DNA of 64,000 bases. Origin: Janthinobacterium tructae. GTDB lineage: Bacteria; Pseudomonadota; Gammaproteobacteria; Burkholderiales; Burkholderiaceae_D. Below, one piece after another: positions 24,466-32,703 of this stretch; positions within the stretch are counted from its first letter, which is position 1, and every line of letters begins with the position of its first letter. The DNA lies in assembly GCF_006517255.1 (NCBI RefSeq), contig NZ_CP041185.1, positions 124,001-188,000 of the forward strand, read 5' to 3'. The position numbers and the translations under genes were made by a program. The notes under the pieces are model-generated. The model had not been told where the DNA came from and searched no databases. It was given only the letters and a program-made list of their open reading frames with translations.

Positions 24466-25689
24466 TTATGAGTACGCGGTCGGCTCGGGCACGCTGCCGG
24501 TCAAGGCAAAGCGTCCCAGGTCGCGCAGCTTGTAGTCGATGGGGTCGTGCAGGGTATGCACGCGCACGTTGCGCCAGTAGCGGTCGAAGCCATACTGGGC
24601 CGAGGTGGAGCGGGCGCCCGTCAGTTCGAACATCTGGCTGCTGATTTCCAGTCCCGCCTGGTGCGCCAGGCACTTGGCTTCGGCCACGGCCACCGCCAGC
24701 AAGCCCCGTTCGCGCGCCGTTACCAGCGCACCCTTGCGAAACACCTTTTCCAGTTCCTGCGCCGCCGCGTCGGCCAGCACTTGCGCGGGGCGCAGCAAGA
24801 GCCACAGCTGGCCATAGCGGTGCTGGATCAAGGGGTCATCCGTTGCCTTGGCCACGCCCGAGGCAAACCAGGCTTTCGCCTGCTCGTCCGTGTAGCGGCG
24901 CGCCGCTTCGAACGCGCCTTCGGCGATACCCAGATATAAATTCGCCATGATCAGCTGCGCGATCTGCGAGCGCACGGTCGCTTGCGGTGTGGCGGCCTGC
25001 GCGGGCGCTTGCAGCACCAGCTCGTGAGGCAGGGCGACCGCCTGGAAATGCACATTGCCGCTGTCCGTCTGGCGCTGGCCGAAGGCATCCCAGTCCGCCT
25101 GCACGCTCACGCCATCCTGGCGCGTGGGCAGGGCGGCGATCAGCGCCGTCTGCGTGGGCGCGTGCCAGGCCGAGACGGTCAGCCAGTCGGAACCGACGGA
25201 GCCGGAAGAAAAGCTCTTGATGCCGTCGAGGATGAAACCGTCGTCGCTGTCGCTGGCCGTGAGCCGTTTGTCGAGGGGATTCAAGGCATTGCCCCAGAAC
25301 AGGCGCTCGTCGACGGTCAGGGTGAGCAGGCGGCGCTGCTGCTGGGCGCTGCCATATAGCTGCAGGCCGGCCAGCTGCAAATGGTGGAAGCCGAAGACAT
25401 GCGCCAGCGCGCTGTCGGCGCGCGCCAGGATGCGGATCACCTGGTACACGAGGGGCCACGACGCGCCCTGGCCGCCAAATTCCACAGGGATCGACAAGGT
25501 CAGCAAGCCTGAATCGCGCAGCCATTCGCGTTCCTGCGCCGCATGGCCGCCGGCCTGGTCGCGGGCATTCGCCGTTTCGGCCAGGCGCGCGGCCAGCTTT
25601 GTTGCGATGCGGATGGCGTCTTGCAAGGGTTCCGGCACGGGCGACTGGGGAAGGGGGGCATGGAGTAAAGCGCTAGACATGAGTGACAT
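24466..25689 (-). CDS. SfnB/DszC-like acyl-CoA-dehydrogenase-fold oxidoreductase
   Basis: A 407-residue protein of the acyl-CoA dehydrogenase fold, in the SfnB/DszC branch associated with sulfur scavenging from sulfones and thiophenes. It has LRDSGLLTLSIPVEFGGQGASW at the N-terminal domain, WGNALNPLDKRLTAS in the middle, and FELTGARSTSAQYGFDRYWRNVRVHTLHDPIDYK at the C-terminus, a strong signature of these flavin-dependent monooxygenases. It is the first gene of the minus-strand arm of the organosulfur locus. Two starts are possible, 25689 and 25680; neither has a strong ribosome site. Confidence 0.82.
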   Translation of the reverse strand: MSLMSSALLHAPLPQSPVPEPLQDAIRIATKLAARLAETANARDQAGGHAAQEREWLRDSGLLTLSIPVEFGGQGASWPLVYQVIRILARADSALAHVFGFHHLQLAGLQLYGSAQQQRRLLTLTVDERLFWGNALNPLDKRLTASDSDDGFILDGIKSFSSGSVGSDWLTVSAWHAPTQTALIAALPTRQDGVSVQADWDAFGQRQTDSGNVHFQAVALPHELVLQAPAQAATPQATVRSQIAQLIMANLYLGIAEGAFEAARRYTDEQAKAWFASGVAKATDDPLIQHRYGQLWLLLRPAQVLADAAAQELEKVFRKGALVTARERGLLAVAVAEAKCLAHQAGLEISSQMFELTGARSTSAQYGFDRYWRNVRVHTLHDPIDYKLRDLGRFALTGSVPEPTAYS

Positions 25690-25751
25690 TCCAGAAAGAC
25701 GATGAGGCCGATATTGCACCGCCAGGCGCGTGCCGTACACGAAGAAAACCG

Positions 25752-25836
25752 CGCATGGATATGCGAAAAAAGCCGCGCGGGGAGCGCCGCCTTCGCTTGC
25801 CGGGCGTCAGGCCCGGATAGTCAAAAAACGCATATC
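25752..25836. promoter_or_regulatory. Divergent regulatory region of the organosulfur locus with CGCATATC motifs
   Basis: GATATGCG (25758-25765) and CGCATATC (25829-25836) are exact inverted copies 71 bases apart, each next to an A-run. The first is also flanked by CGCAT (25752-25756), making a small dyad. Each copy could serve one arm of the divergent cluster. The same core forms a dyad before epsC (19493-19513). A sulfur-responsive LysR-type regulator is the likely ligand by inference. Confidence 0.4.
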
Positions 25837-25934
25837 GAAGCGCGAAAGCATTCGTTTTGCCGGGCGGCTGATGGCGATAGGCTGCAAGCATCCGAGCAGA
25901 TCCACTTTCGACAACCTACAGGGACGGGCATCAC

Positions 25935-26561
25935 ATGAGCATCTTGTTATTGGGCGGTAGCCCGCAACTCCCATCGAGTTCCAGCCGTTTGCTGCTGCAT
26001 ATCGGCGAGCAGCTGGCGCTGCAGGGCCACAGCTATGCCAGGCTGCATGTGCGCGACCTGCCGGCGCGTGCCCTGCTGCTGGCCGACTATGACGACGCGG
26101 CGATTGCCCGCGCCGTGCGTGCCGTGGCCGATGCCGACGCCATCGTGATCGCCACGCCCATCTACAAGGCCGCGTATACCGGGTTGCTGAAAGCCTTCCT
26201 CGACCTGCTGCCGCAAGATGGCCTGGCCGGCAAGCTGGTGCTGCCGCTGGCCACGGGCGGCGGCCACGCCCACACCCTGGCGCTCGACTATGCGCTGCGT
26301 CCGGTGCTGCATGCGCTGGGCGCCAAGCAGGTGCTCACCAGCATCTACGCCAATGCGCAGCAGCTGGACTGGCACGAAGAGAGGGGCCTGAGCCTGGACG
26401 CGCCGATTGCCGCACGCGTGCAGGCCGGCATCGAGGAGCTCTCCACCGGCCTGTTCGTGCTGCAGGGACAGCGCCCGCCAGCACCAGTGGCTGCGGATGC
26501 TTGCGTGCCCGCTCGCTCGCTGCGAGACCAGCCTTACGCTCCCCACTATCAAGCCGCCTGA
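25935..26561 (+). CDS. ssuE: NAD(P)H-dependent FMN reductase
   Basis: A 208-residue flavodoxin-fold reductase that supplies FMNH2 to the monooxygenase SsuD. The flavin-binding turn is LLLGGSPQLPSSSSRLLLHI at the N-terminus, and the ATPIYKAAYTGLLKAFLDLLP motif at about 74-94 is characteristic of SsuE. The C-terminal 30 residues (after about 178) are Pro/Arg-rich and less conserved. It is the first gene of the plus-strand ssuEADCB operon; ssuA follows after 24 bases. Confidence 0.88.
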   Translation: MSILLLGGSPQLPSSSSRLLLHIGEQLALQGHSYARLHVRDLPARALLLADYDDAAIARAVRAVADADAIVIATPIYKAAYTGLLKAFLDLLPQDGLAGKLVLPLATGGGHAHTLALDYALRPVLHALGAKQVLTSIYANAQQLDWHEERGLSLDAPIAARVQAGIEELSTGLFVLQGQRPPAPVAADACVPARSLRDQPYAPHYQAA

Positions 26562-26585
26562 TTACTCACCGACCAAGGAACCCTC

Positions 26586-27593
26586 ATGACACACCGCCAC
26601 GCACAACGACTCTCGCGCCGTACCACTTTGGGCTTGCTGTTTGCCGCCGCCGGGGTGATGGCGGCCGGCATGCCGGCCGCGGCGCTCGCGCAGGCCAAGG
26701 GAGAGGTCCAGGTGCAGGTCCGCATCGGTTATCAGAAATACGGCACCCTGACCCTGCTGAAGGGGCGCGGCACCTTGGAAAAACGCCTGGCCGAGCAGGG
26801 TGTGGGCGTGAAATGGACGGAGTTCCCGGCCGGCCCCGTGCTGCTCGAAGGCTTGAACGTGGGCAGCATCGATTTCGGCACCGTGGGCGAGGCGCCGCCG
26901 ATCTTTGCGCAGGCAGCCGGCGCCAACCTGGTGTATGTCGGCAATGAGCCGGCGTCGCCGGCCAGCGAAGCCATCGTCGTGCCCAAGGGTTCCGGCCTGC
27001 GCACCCTGGCCGATTTGAAGGGCAAGAAAATCGCCCTGAACAAGGGCTCGAACGTGCATTACCTGCTGTTGAAAGCACTGGAAAAGGCCGGTGTCGCGTA
27101 TGCCGACATCCAGCCCGTGTTCCTGCCGCCGGCCGATGCGCGTGCCGCCTTCGAGCGGGGCAGCGTGGATGCCTGGGCCATCTGGGACCCCTTCCTGGCG
27201 GCTGCCGAAAAGCAGCTGGGCGCGCGCGTGCTGGCAGATGGCAAGGGGCTGGTGGCGAACTACCAGTTTTATCTGGCCTCGCGTACGTATGCGGAAAAAA
27301 ATCCCGAGATCCTGCGCATCGTGCTCGACGAAGTGGCCAAGGTCGATGACTGGGGCCGCAACAACCCGGACGAAGTGGCGACGATTTTGTCCGCGCAGAC
27401 GGGTCTGAGCAAGGAGGTCGTGGCGTTGGCTGCCTCGCGCTATGCGTATGGCGTCAAACCCGTGTCGGTCGACGTCATCGCTTCGCAGCAAAGGGTGGCG
27501 GACGCGTTTTCCAGCCTGAAGCTGATTCCCAAACCGATCGTCGTCAAGGACGCGCTGCTGCCGGCGCGCCAGCTCGCTACCAGCGCCAAATAA
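26586..27593 (+). CDS. ssuA: Alkanesulfonate ABC transporter, binding protein
   Basis: A 335-residue periplasmic binding protein that captures aliphatic sulfonates. The N-terminus carries a twin-arginine-like export signal (SRRTTLGLLFAAAG, ending ALAQA). The mature part shows the SsuA markers VRIGYQKYGTLTLLKGRGTLE, WTEFPAGPVLLEGLNVGSIDFG and GEAPPIFAQAAG. AAGGAA lies before the ATG. It works with SsuC and SsuB in the inner membrane. Confidence 0.9.
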   Translation: MTHRHAQRLSRRTTLGLLFAAAGVMAAGMPAAALAQAKGEVQVQVRIGYQKYGTLTLLKGRGTLEKRLAEQGVGVKWTEFPAGPVLLEGLNVGSIDFGTVGEAPPIFAQAAGANLVYVGNEPASPASEAIVVPKGSGLRTLADLKGKKIALNKGSNVHYLLLKALEKAGVAYADIQPVFLPPADARAAFERGSVDAWAIWDPFLAAAEKQLGARVLADGKGLVANYQFYLASRTYAEKNPEILRIVLDEVAKVDDWGRNNPDEVATILSAQTGLSKEVVALAASRYAYGVKPVSVDVIASQQRVADAFSSLKLIPKPIVVKDALLPARQLATSAK

Positions 27594-27605
27594 GGAACAA
27601 ATATC

Positions 27606-28766
27606 ATGTCATTCAATGTCTTCTGGTTCATCCCCACCCACGGCGACAGCCGCTACCTGGGCACGTCGCAGGGCGCGCGTCCCGTCGATGCCGATTATCT
27701 GCGCCAGGTGGCCGTTGCCGCCGACACGCTCGGCTACGACGGCGTGCTGCTGCCCACGGGCCGCTCCTGTGAAGACGCATGGGTGGTGGCGTCGTCGCTG
27801 ATCAGCGTGACGCAAAAGCTGAAATTCCTGGTCGCCGTGCGGCCGGGACTGTCCACGCCCGGCCTGGCCGTGCGCATGGCGTCCACGTTTGACCGCCTGT
27901 CGAACGGGCGCCTCCTGATCAACGTCGTCACGGGCGGCGACCAGGGCGAGCTGGAAGCGGACGGCCTGTTTGCCGACCACGCCAAGCGCTACGAGATCTC
28001 CGATGAATTCATCAAGGTCTGGCGCGCCACGCTGGCAGGCGAGGGCGGCGCGGCCGGCTACGATTTCGAGGGCAAGCATATCCAGGTGAAGGGCGCGAAA
28101 ACCCTGTACCCGCCCGTGCAGAAACCATATCCGCCGCTGTATTTCGGCGGCTCGTCGGAGCCCGCGCATGAACTGGCGGCCGAGCAGATGGACGTGTACC
28201 TGACGTGGGGTGAGCCACCTGCCGCCGTGGCGGAAAAGATCGCCGACATCCGCGCGCGCGCGGCAAAACACGGTCGCACGGTGCGCTTCGGCATCCGATT
28301 GCACGTGATCGTGCGCGAAACGAACGAGGCGGCCTGGCGCGCGGCCGATGAATTGATCAGCCATCTGGACGACGACATCATCGCCAAGGCGCAGGCGGCC
28401 TTCGGCAAGATGGATTCCGTGGGCCAGCAGCGCATGGCGGCCCTGCACGGCGGGCGGCGCGACAAGCTCGAAGTGTCGCCGAACCTGTGGGCCGGCGTGG
28501 GCCTGGTGCGCGGCGGCGCGGGCACGGCCCTGGTGGGCGATGGCCCGACGGTAGTGGCGCGCATGCAGGAATACGCGGACCTGGGCATCGACACCTTCAT
28601 TTTCTCGGGCTACCCGCACCTGGAAGAAGCGTACCGCTTCGCCGAACTGGTGTTCCCGCTGCTGGGCAAGGGCAAGGCCGTGGGTGAGCAATCCTTGAGC
28701 GGCCCTTTCGGCGAAGTCATGGCCAGCAATATCGTGCCGGCCGCGCCGCAGAAAAAGGCGGCCTGA
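27606..28766 (+). CDS. ssuD: FMNH2-dependent alkanesulfonate monooxygenase
   Basis: A 386-residue luciferase-fold enzyme that cleaves alkanesulfonates to aldehyde and sulfite. The markers are [32 protein letters not shown] (a Cys-containing motif conserved in SsuD), [15 protein letters not shown] and [26 protein letters not shown]. The length is normal for the family. It lies 12 bases after ssuA with AAGGAA before the ATG, and one base separates its stop from ssuC. Confidence 0.93.
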   Translation: MSFNVFWFIPTHGDSRYLGTSQGARPVDADYLRQVAVAADTLGYDGVLLPTGRSCEDAWVVASSLISVTQKLKFLVAVRPGLSTPGLAVRMASTFDRLSNGRLLINVVTGGDQGELEADGLFADHAKRYEISDEFIKVWRATLAGEGGAAGYDFEGKHIQVKGAKTLYPPVQKPYPPLYFGGSSEPAHELAAEQMDVYLTWGEPPAAVAEKIADIRARAAKHGRTVRFGIRLHVIVRETNEAAWRAADELISHLDDDIIAKAQAAFGKMDSVGQQRMAALHGGRRDKLEVSPNLWAGVGLVRGGAGTALVGDGPTVVARMQEYADLGIDTFIFSGYPHLEEAYRFAELVFPLLGKGKAVGEQSLSGPFGEVMASNIVPAAPQKKAA

Positions 28767-28767
28767 G

Positions 28768-29568
28768 ATGGCGGCCAGCACCACAAAACGGACAAGCGCC
28801 GCGCCGTGGCCTTCGCTGCGTCATGCATTGGCGCCGTGGGCCTTGCCCGTGGCGCTGCTGCTGGCCTGGCAGCTGGCCGCGCAGTGGGGCTGGCTGTCGA
28901 GCCGCATCCTGCCCGAGCCGTGGGCCGTGGCGAAAGCCTTCTGGCACCTGGCCGCATCGGGCGAACTGTGGCTGCACCTGAAAACGAGCTTGTGGCGCGC
29001 CACGGTCGGTTTCACCGTCGGCGCGGGACTGGGCTTGCTGCTGGGCCTATTCACGGGCAGCTTCCGCCATGCGGAAACCCTGCTCGACACGACGCTGCAA
29101 ATGGTGCGCAATATCCCGGCATTGGCCCTGATCCCGCTGGTGATCCTGTGGTTCGGCATCGACGAGACGGCCAAGCTGTTTCTGCTGGCCGTTGGCGTGT
29201 TCTTCCCCGTCTACCTGAACACCTTCCACGGCATCCGCTCGGCCGACCAGGGCTTGATCGAAATGGCGAAAAGCTATGGCCTCACGGGCTGGCCCTTGTA
29301 CCGCGATGTCATCCTGCCGGCCGCCATGCCCTCCATTCTGGTGGGCGTGCGCTTTTCGCTGGGCCTCGTGTGGGTGCTGCTGATCGTCGCCGAAACCATC
29401 TCGGCGCAGGCCGGTATCGGCTACATGACCATGAATGCGCGCGAATTCCTGCAAACGGACGTGGTGCTGGTGGGGATTTTGCTGTACGCCTTGCTGGGCA
29501 AGCTGGCCGATTTATTCTCGCGGGGGCTGGAACGCCACTGCCTGCGCTGGAATCCCGCCTACCGATAG
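28768..29568 (+). CDS. ssuC: Alkanesulfonate ABC transporter, permease
   Basis: A 266-residue inner-membrane permease with about six hydrophobic segments. The ATPase-coupling motif is [29 protein letters not shown], typical of SsuC/TauC, and [23 protein letters not shown] follows. The start is one base after the ssuD stop, implying translational coupling. It pairs with SsuB and receives substrate from SsuA. Confidence 0.9.
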   Translation: MAASTTKRTSAAPWPSLRHALAPWALPVALLLAWQLAAQWGWLSSRILPEPWAVAKAFWHLAASGELWLHLKTSLWRATVGFTVGAGLGLLLGLFTGSFRHAETLLDTTLQMVRNIPALALIPLVILWFGIDETAKLFLLAVGVFFPVYLNTFHGIRSADQGLIEMAKSYGLTGWPLYRDVILPAAMPSILVGVRFSLGLVWVLLIVAETISAQAGIGYMTMNAREFLQTDVVLVGILLYALLGKLADLFSRGLERHCLRWNPAYR

Positions 29569-29593
29569 TGACGAAATGAGGAAAGAAAATACC

Positions 29594-30424
29594 ATGCTGC
29601 TCGCCCCCATCCAGATCGAAACGGATTTTTTGTCGCACTTCGTGCAACACGATCCCGCCAGCGCGCCGCCGCAAGCCAAGGTCGCGCCGCAAGCTCCTTT
29701 GGCGCGCCGCGGCGTGCCTATGGAACTGACGCAATTGAGCAAGGCGTATGGCGACCGCCCCGTGCTGAACAACGTCGACCTGCAACTGGAAGCGGGCGAA
29801 TTCGTCGCCATCGTGGGGCGCAGCGGCTGTGGCAAGAGCACCTTGCTGCGCTCCATCGCGGGCCTGGAAAGCATCGATGAAGGCAGAATCGCCATCGGCA
29901 GCGGCGTGGGCGCGCCCGATATCCGCATCATGTTCCAGGAATCGCGGCTGCTGCCGTGGAAGACGGTGCTCGACAACGTGGCCTTGGGGCTACCCCGCTG
30001 CGTCGGCGCGGCGGCCGCCTCGCTGTGGACGGTGGGCCTGGCCGAACGCGCCGACGACTGGCCGGCGGCCCTGTCGGGTGGGCAGAAGCAGCGTGTGGCG
30101 CTGGCGCGCGCCCTCGTGCACGAACCGCAATTGCTGCTGCTTGACGAGCCCCTGGGCGCCCTCGACGCCCTCACGCGCATCGAAATGCAGCAGTTGATCG
30201 AGTCGCTGTGGCTGGCGCGCGGGTTCACGGCCGTGCTGGTGACGCACGATGTGGCCGAAGCGGTGGCTCTGGCCGACCGGGTGCTGCTGATCGAGGAGGG
30301 GCGGATTACCCTGGACGTGCGCGTGGACTTGCCGCGCCCCCGTCAGCGCGGCCATGCGGCTTTCGCCGCGCTGGAGCAGGCTATCTTGTCGCGCGTGCTG
30401 CAGCCGTCTTGGCCAGCACGATGA
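29594..30424 (+). CDS. ssuB: Alkanesulfonate ABC transporter, ATPase
   Basis: A 276-residue ATPase energising sulfonate uptake. Walker A is GRSGCGKST, the signature is [15 protein letters not shown], and Walker B is [12 protein letters not shown], followed by the H-loop VLVTHD. About 40 residues precede the ABC domain. The ATG at 29594 is preferred, with GAGGA upstream, over one at 29576. Its last 44 bases overlap the convergent HAD hydrolase gene, so no separate terminator exists between them. Confidence 0.9.
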   Translation: MLLAPIQIETDFLSHFVQHDPASAPPQAKVAPQAPLARRGVPMELTQLSKAYGDRPVLNNVDLQLEAGEFVAIVGRSGCGKSTLLRSIAGLESIDEGRIAIGSGVGAPDIRIMFQESRLLPWKTVLDNVALGLPRCVGAAAASLWTVGLAERADDWPAALSGGQKQRVALARALVHEPQLLLLDEPLGALDALTRIEMQQLIESLWLARGFTAVLVTHDVAEAVALADRVLLIEEGRITLDVRVDLPRPRQRGHAAFAALEQAILSRVLQPSWPAR

Positions 30425-31091
30425 AACCATCCGCATCGACGGTTGCCACGATGCTCTCGTAGCTGTCGATGGCCGGGTGGCGCGTGGCCAGCGGATGCGC
30501 ATGCGTGGCGGTGACGACGATGACCTTCGCGCCCGCCGCCTCGCCCGCTTCGATGCCGACCGACGCGTCTTCGAACACCAGGCACTCAAAGGGCGCCACG
30601 CCCAGTTTTTCCGCCGCCAGCAGGTAGCAATCGGGTTTTGGTTTACCCTCCTTGACGTCTTCCGCCGTCACCATGATGGCGGGGAGGGGCATGCCGGCCG
30701 CCTTCAGGCGCGCCGTGGCCAGCGCGCGCGGCGCCGACGTGACGATGGCCCATTGCGCGGGCGGCAGCGACTGTAAAAAGCGCAGCGCGCCCGCAATTTC
30801 AATAATCCCTTCCACATCGATGATTTCGGCATCCGTGATGCCCTGCGATTCGCGCTGCGCGTCGACGCCGGGCAAGCGCAGTTGGGCGATGGTGTCGACC
30901 GAGCGCGCGCCGTGGATGGTGGGCAAAAAGGTCGCTACATCGAGGCCCTGGCGCTGCGCCCAGGTGCCCCAGATGCGTTCGGCGGCGGCGATGGAATTGA
31001 TGACGGTGCCGTCCATATCGAATAGAAAAGCCCGATAGCGGCCGGCGGCCGATGGCATTGATGGAGACGACGGCGATGGCAGTGCGGACAT
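30381..31091 (-). CDS. HAD-superfamily phosphatase (beta-phosphoglucomutase/sugar phosphatase-like)
   Basis: A 236-residue cytoplasmic hydrolase. Motif I is [12 protein letters not shown] (about residues 22-33), motif II is the Ser in IVTSAPRAL, motif III is GKPKPDCY, and motif IV is [16 protein letters not shown]. The helical cap lies between motifs I and II, as in subfamily IA. Sugar phosphates or phosphoglycolate are typical substrates; the exact one is unknown. GGAAGGAA precedes the ATG at 31091. The 3' end overlaps ssuB on the other strand. Confidence 0.85.
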   Translation of the reverse strand: MSALPSPSSPSMPSAAGRYRAFLFDMDGTVINSIAAAERIWGTWAQRQGLDVATFLPTIHGARSVDTIAQLRLPGVDAQRESQGITDAEIIDVEGIIEIAGALRFLQSLPPAQWAIVTSAPRALATARLKAAGMPLPAIMVTAEDVKEGKPKPDCYLLAAEKLGVAPFECLVFEDASVGIEAGEAAGAKVIVVTATHAHPLATRHPAIDSYESIVATVDADGFIVLAKTAAARATR

Positions 31092-31146
31092 GGCTTCCTT
31101 CCGGATGATGGGCTGGAAGCCATTGTAACGGCAGTCGATTTTTATT

Positions 31147-31614
31147 TCACAGGTAGACCGATTCAAAGCGGGCCACGGGCGCGCCATCCTTGAGCAGGAT
31201 CAGCTTCTCGCCCTCAAGCTGGTAGCCCGTCACGCTGTTCAACTTGGTTAGCACCGCGCTTTCCAGCTGCATCAACGGCGGCGGGCAGGCCATGCGCGTG
31301 CCAGCCAGTTGCGTGAAACGCAGCGCCGTGCCGGCCAGCGTATAGCCGCCCATCACGCGGTTGCAGCCCGTGAAACCGGTGACCTTGCCATCGTCGCTGA
31401 GGGTGATGCGCACTTCGCGCTCCTGCTGCGGCGCCATCGTCACGGGGGAGCCATCGAGCTGCGTCAGCTTCCAGTAGGTATTCGTCAGGCTGGCCTGCGG
31501 CGCCAGGCCGTTGTCCGGCTTGGCGCTGTCGCTGGTGGCGGCGCAGCCGCCGGCCATGGCGATGGCGGCGGCAAGAGGCAGGTATTTGAGATGATGCGTC
31601 AGGCGATGCAGCAT
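31147..31614 (-). CDS. META-domain (HslJ-like) lipoprotein
   Basis: A 155-residue lipoprotein with the lipobox AGGC, a short linker and a META domain (NTYWKLTQLDGSPV, TGFTGCNRVMGGYTLAGTALRF, LNSVTGYQLEGEKLILLKDGAPVARFES). It is a clear paralogue of the protein at 20646-21125, sharing the GCNxxMGGYT and LLKDGxPVAR motifs. AGGAG precedes the ATG. It is 55 bases upstream of the HAD gene on the same strand and may share its transcript. The role in the envelope is unknown. Confidence 0.8.
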   Translation of the reverse strand: MLHRLTHHLKYLPLAAAIAMAGGCAATSDSAKPDNGLAPQASLTNTYWKLTQLDGSPVTMAPQQEREVRITLSDDGKVTGFTGCNRVMGGYTLAGTALRFTQLAGTRMACPPPLMQLESAVLTKLNSVTGYQLEGEKLILLKDGAPVARFESVYL

Positions 31615-31764
31615 GGGATGCTCCTGTGAGGGGGGGATGCCCGCACATTAGCAGATTTTTCGTGCCGGCCAGCGTACCGTAGCGGCGATTGCTTTCCATT
31701 TTGCCAGCATCGGCATTAAACTCATGCTTTCTGCTGTTTCAACCTTGATCGGGGAGCCGGGCCG

Positions 31765-32703
31765 ATGCTGCAAGCGCAAGCGCTGGATAATCGACTGGTC
31801 GCCACCACTGGCGACGACGTGCTGGTCGACCGCATCGTGCCCGGCGCTCCGCTGGTGATCGCTTTCGGCTTCGTTTCGTGGACCTCGCGTCCCGCCTTCG
31901 ATTTTTACGGGCGCCTGAGAAAGCTGGAGCAGGTCAGCGGGCAGCCGCTGAACAAGATCCTCGTGCGCGATTCGGCCAACGCCTGGTATCACCGCCAGAT
32001 CGCGGGCCTGGGCAACCATGTGGATGAAACGGCGCAGGCCCTGCGCGAACTGGTGCGCCGCATCGCGCCCTGTACCATCACTACCCTCGGCCAGTCCATG
32101 GGCGCGTATGCGGCCGTCATGTTTGGCTTGCTGCTCGATGCGCAGCAGATCGTCGCCTTCGGCCCCTTGTCTTTCCTCGACGTGCAGCAGGCGCGTTTGT
32201 ACCATGAGCTGCGCTGGCTGCCCGTGATGGAGTCGCTGGCGCAAGACCCGCCGCTCTCGGGTTACTATGACCTGGCGGCCCTGTGCCGCGCCAGGGCGAC
32301 CGAGCATACGCAGCTGCACCTGCTGTTCGGCACGCGGCCGGACGCGGCCAACCCTGGCGCCAGCGAATCGGTGAACCTCGACGCCATGCACGCGCAGCGC
32401 CTGGCCGCCTTCGGTCGCTGCACCCTGCATCCGTTTCCCCAGTCGGGCCACGCGGTGGTGCAGCACCTGATCGACACGAAGCGCATCAACGGCGTGCTGG
32501 CCAGCTGCATACTCGGTCTCACACTGGAAGAGGAACCGATGCCGGAGATCGGCGCCGCCTGGCAGGACTGGGTGGCGGAAAACCTGCGTTTGGGCTGCGC
32601 CAGCGAACAGCTGGTGGCGGTGCTGCAGCAGCACGGCTTTTCGCTGGCCAGCAGCATGGCTGCCGTGGCTGCCGTTGCTGCCGCCCGCGCCAAGATCATA
32701 TGA
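31765..32703 (+). CDS. Alpha/beta-hydrolase-like protein with C-terminal helical motif
   Basis: A 312-residue soluble protein. Residues 25-240 look like an alpha/beta-hydrolase core: LVIAFGFVSW, the nucleophile elbow LGQSMGAYAAVMFG, and a late His in PQSGHAVVQHL. An Asp or Glu for the triad is not obvious. The last 50 residues (WQDWVAENLRLGC and LVAVLQQHGFSLASSMAAV) look like a separate helical module of a kind often appended to oxygenases and transferases of secondary metabolism. Its stop overlaps the start of a MocR gene (ATGA). GGGGAG precedes the ATG. Confidence 0.6.
   Translation: MLQAQALDNRLVATTGDDVLVDRIVPGAPLVIAFGFVSWTSRPAFDFYGRLRKLEQVSGQPLNKILVRDSANAWYHRQIAGLGNHVDETAQALRELVRRIAPCTITTLGQSMGAYAAVMFGLLLDAQQIVAFGPLSFLDVQQARLYHELRWLPVMESLAQDPPLSGYYDLAALCRARATEHTQLHLLFGTRPDAANPGASESVNLDAMHAQRLAAFGRCTLHPFPQSGHAVVQHLIDTKRINGVLASCILGLTLEEEPMPEIGAAWQDWVAENLRLGCASEQLVAVLQQHGFSLASSMAAVAAVAAARAKII

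Noticed and set aside
22705..24471. 588-codon plus-strand open frame across the NtaA-like and MetQ-like genes
   Set aside because: It spans two real minus-strand genes with clear domains and itself has none.
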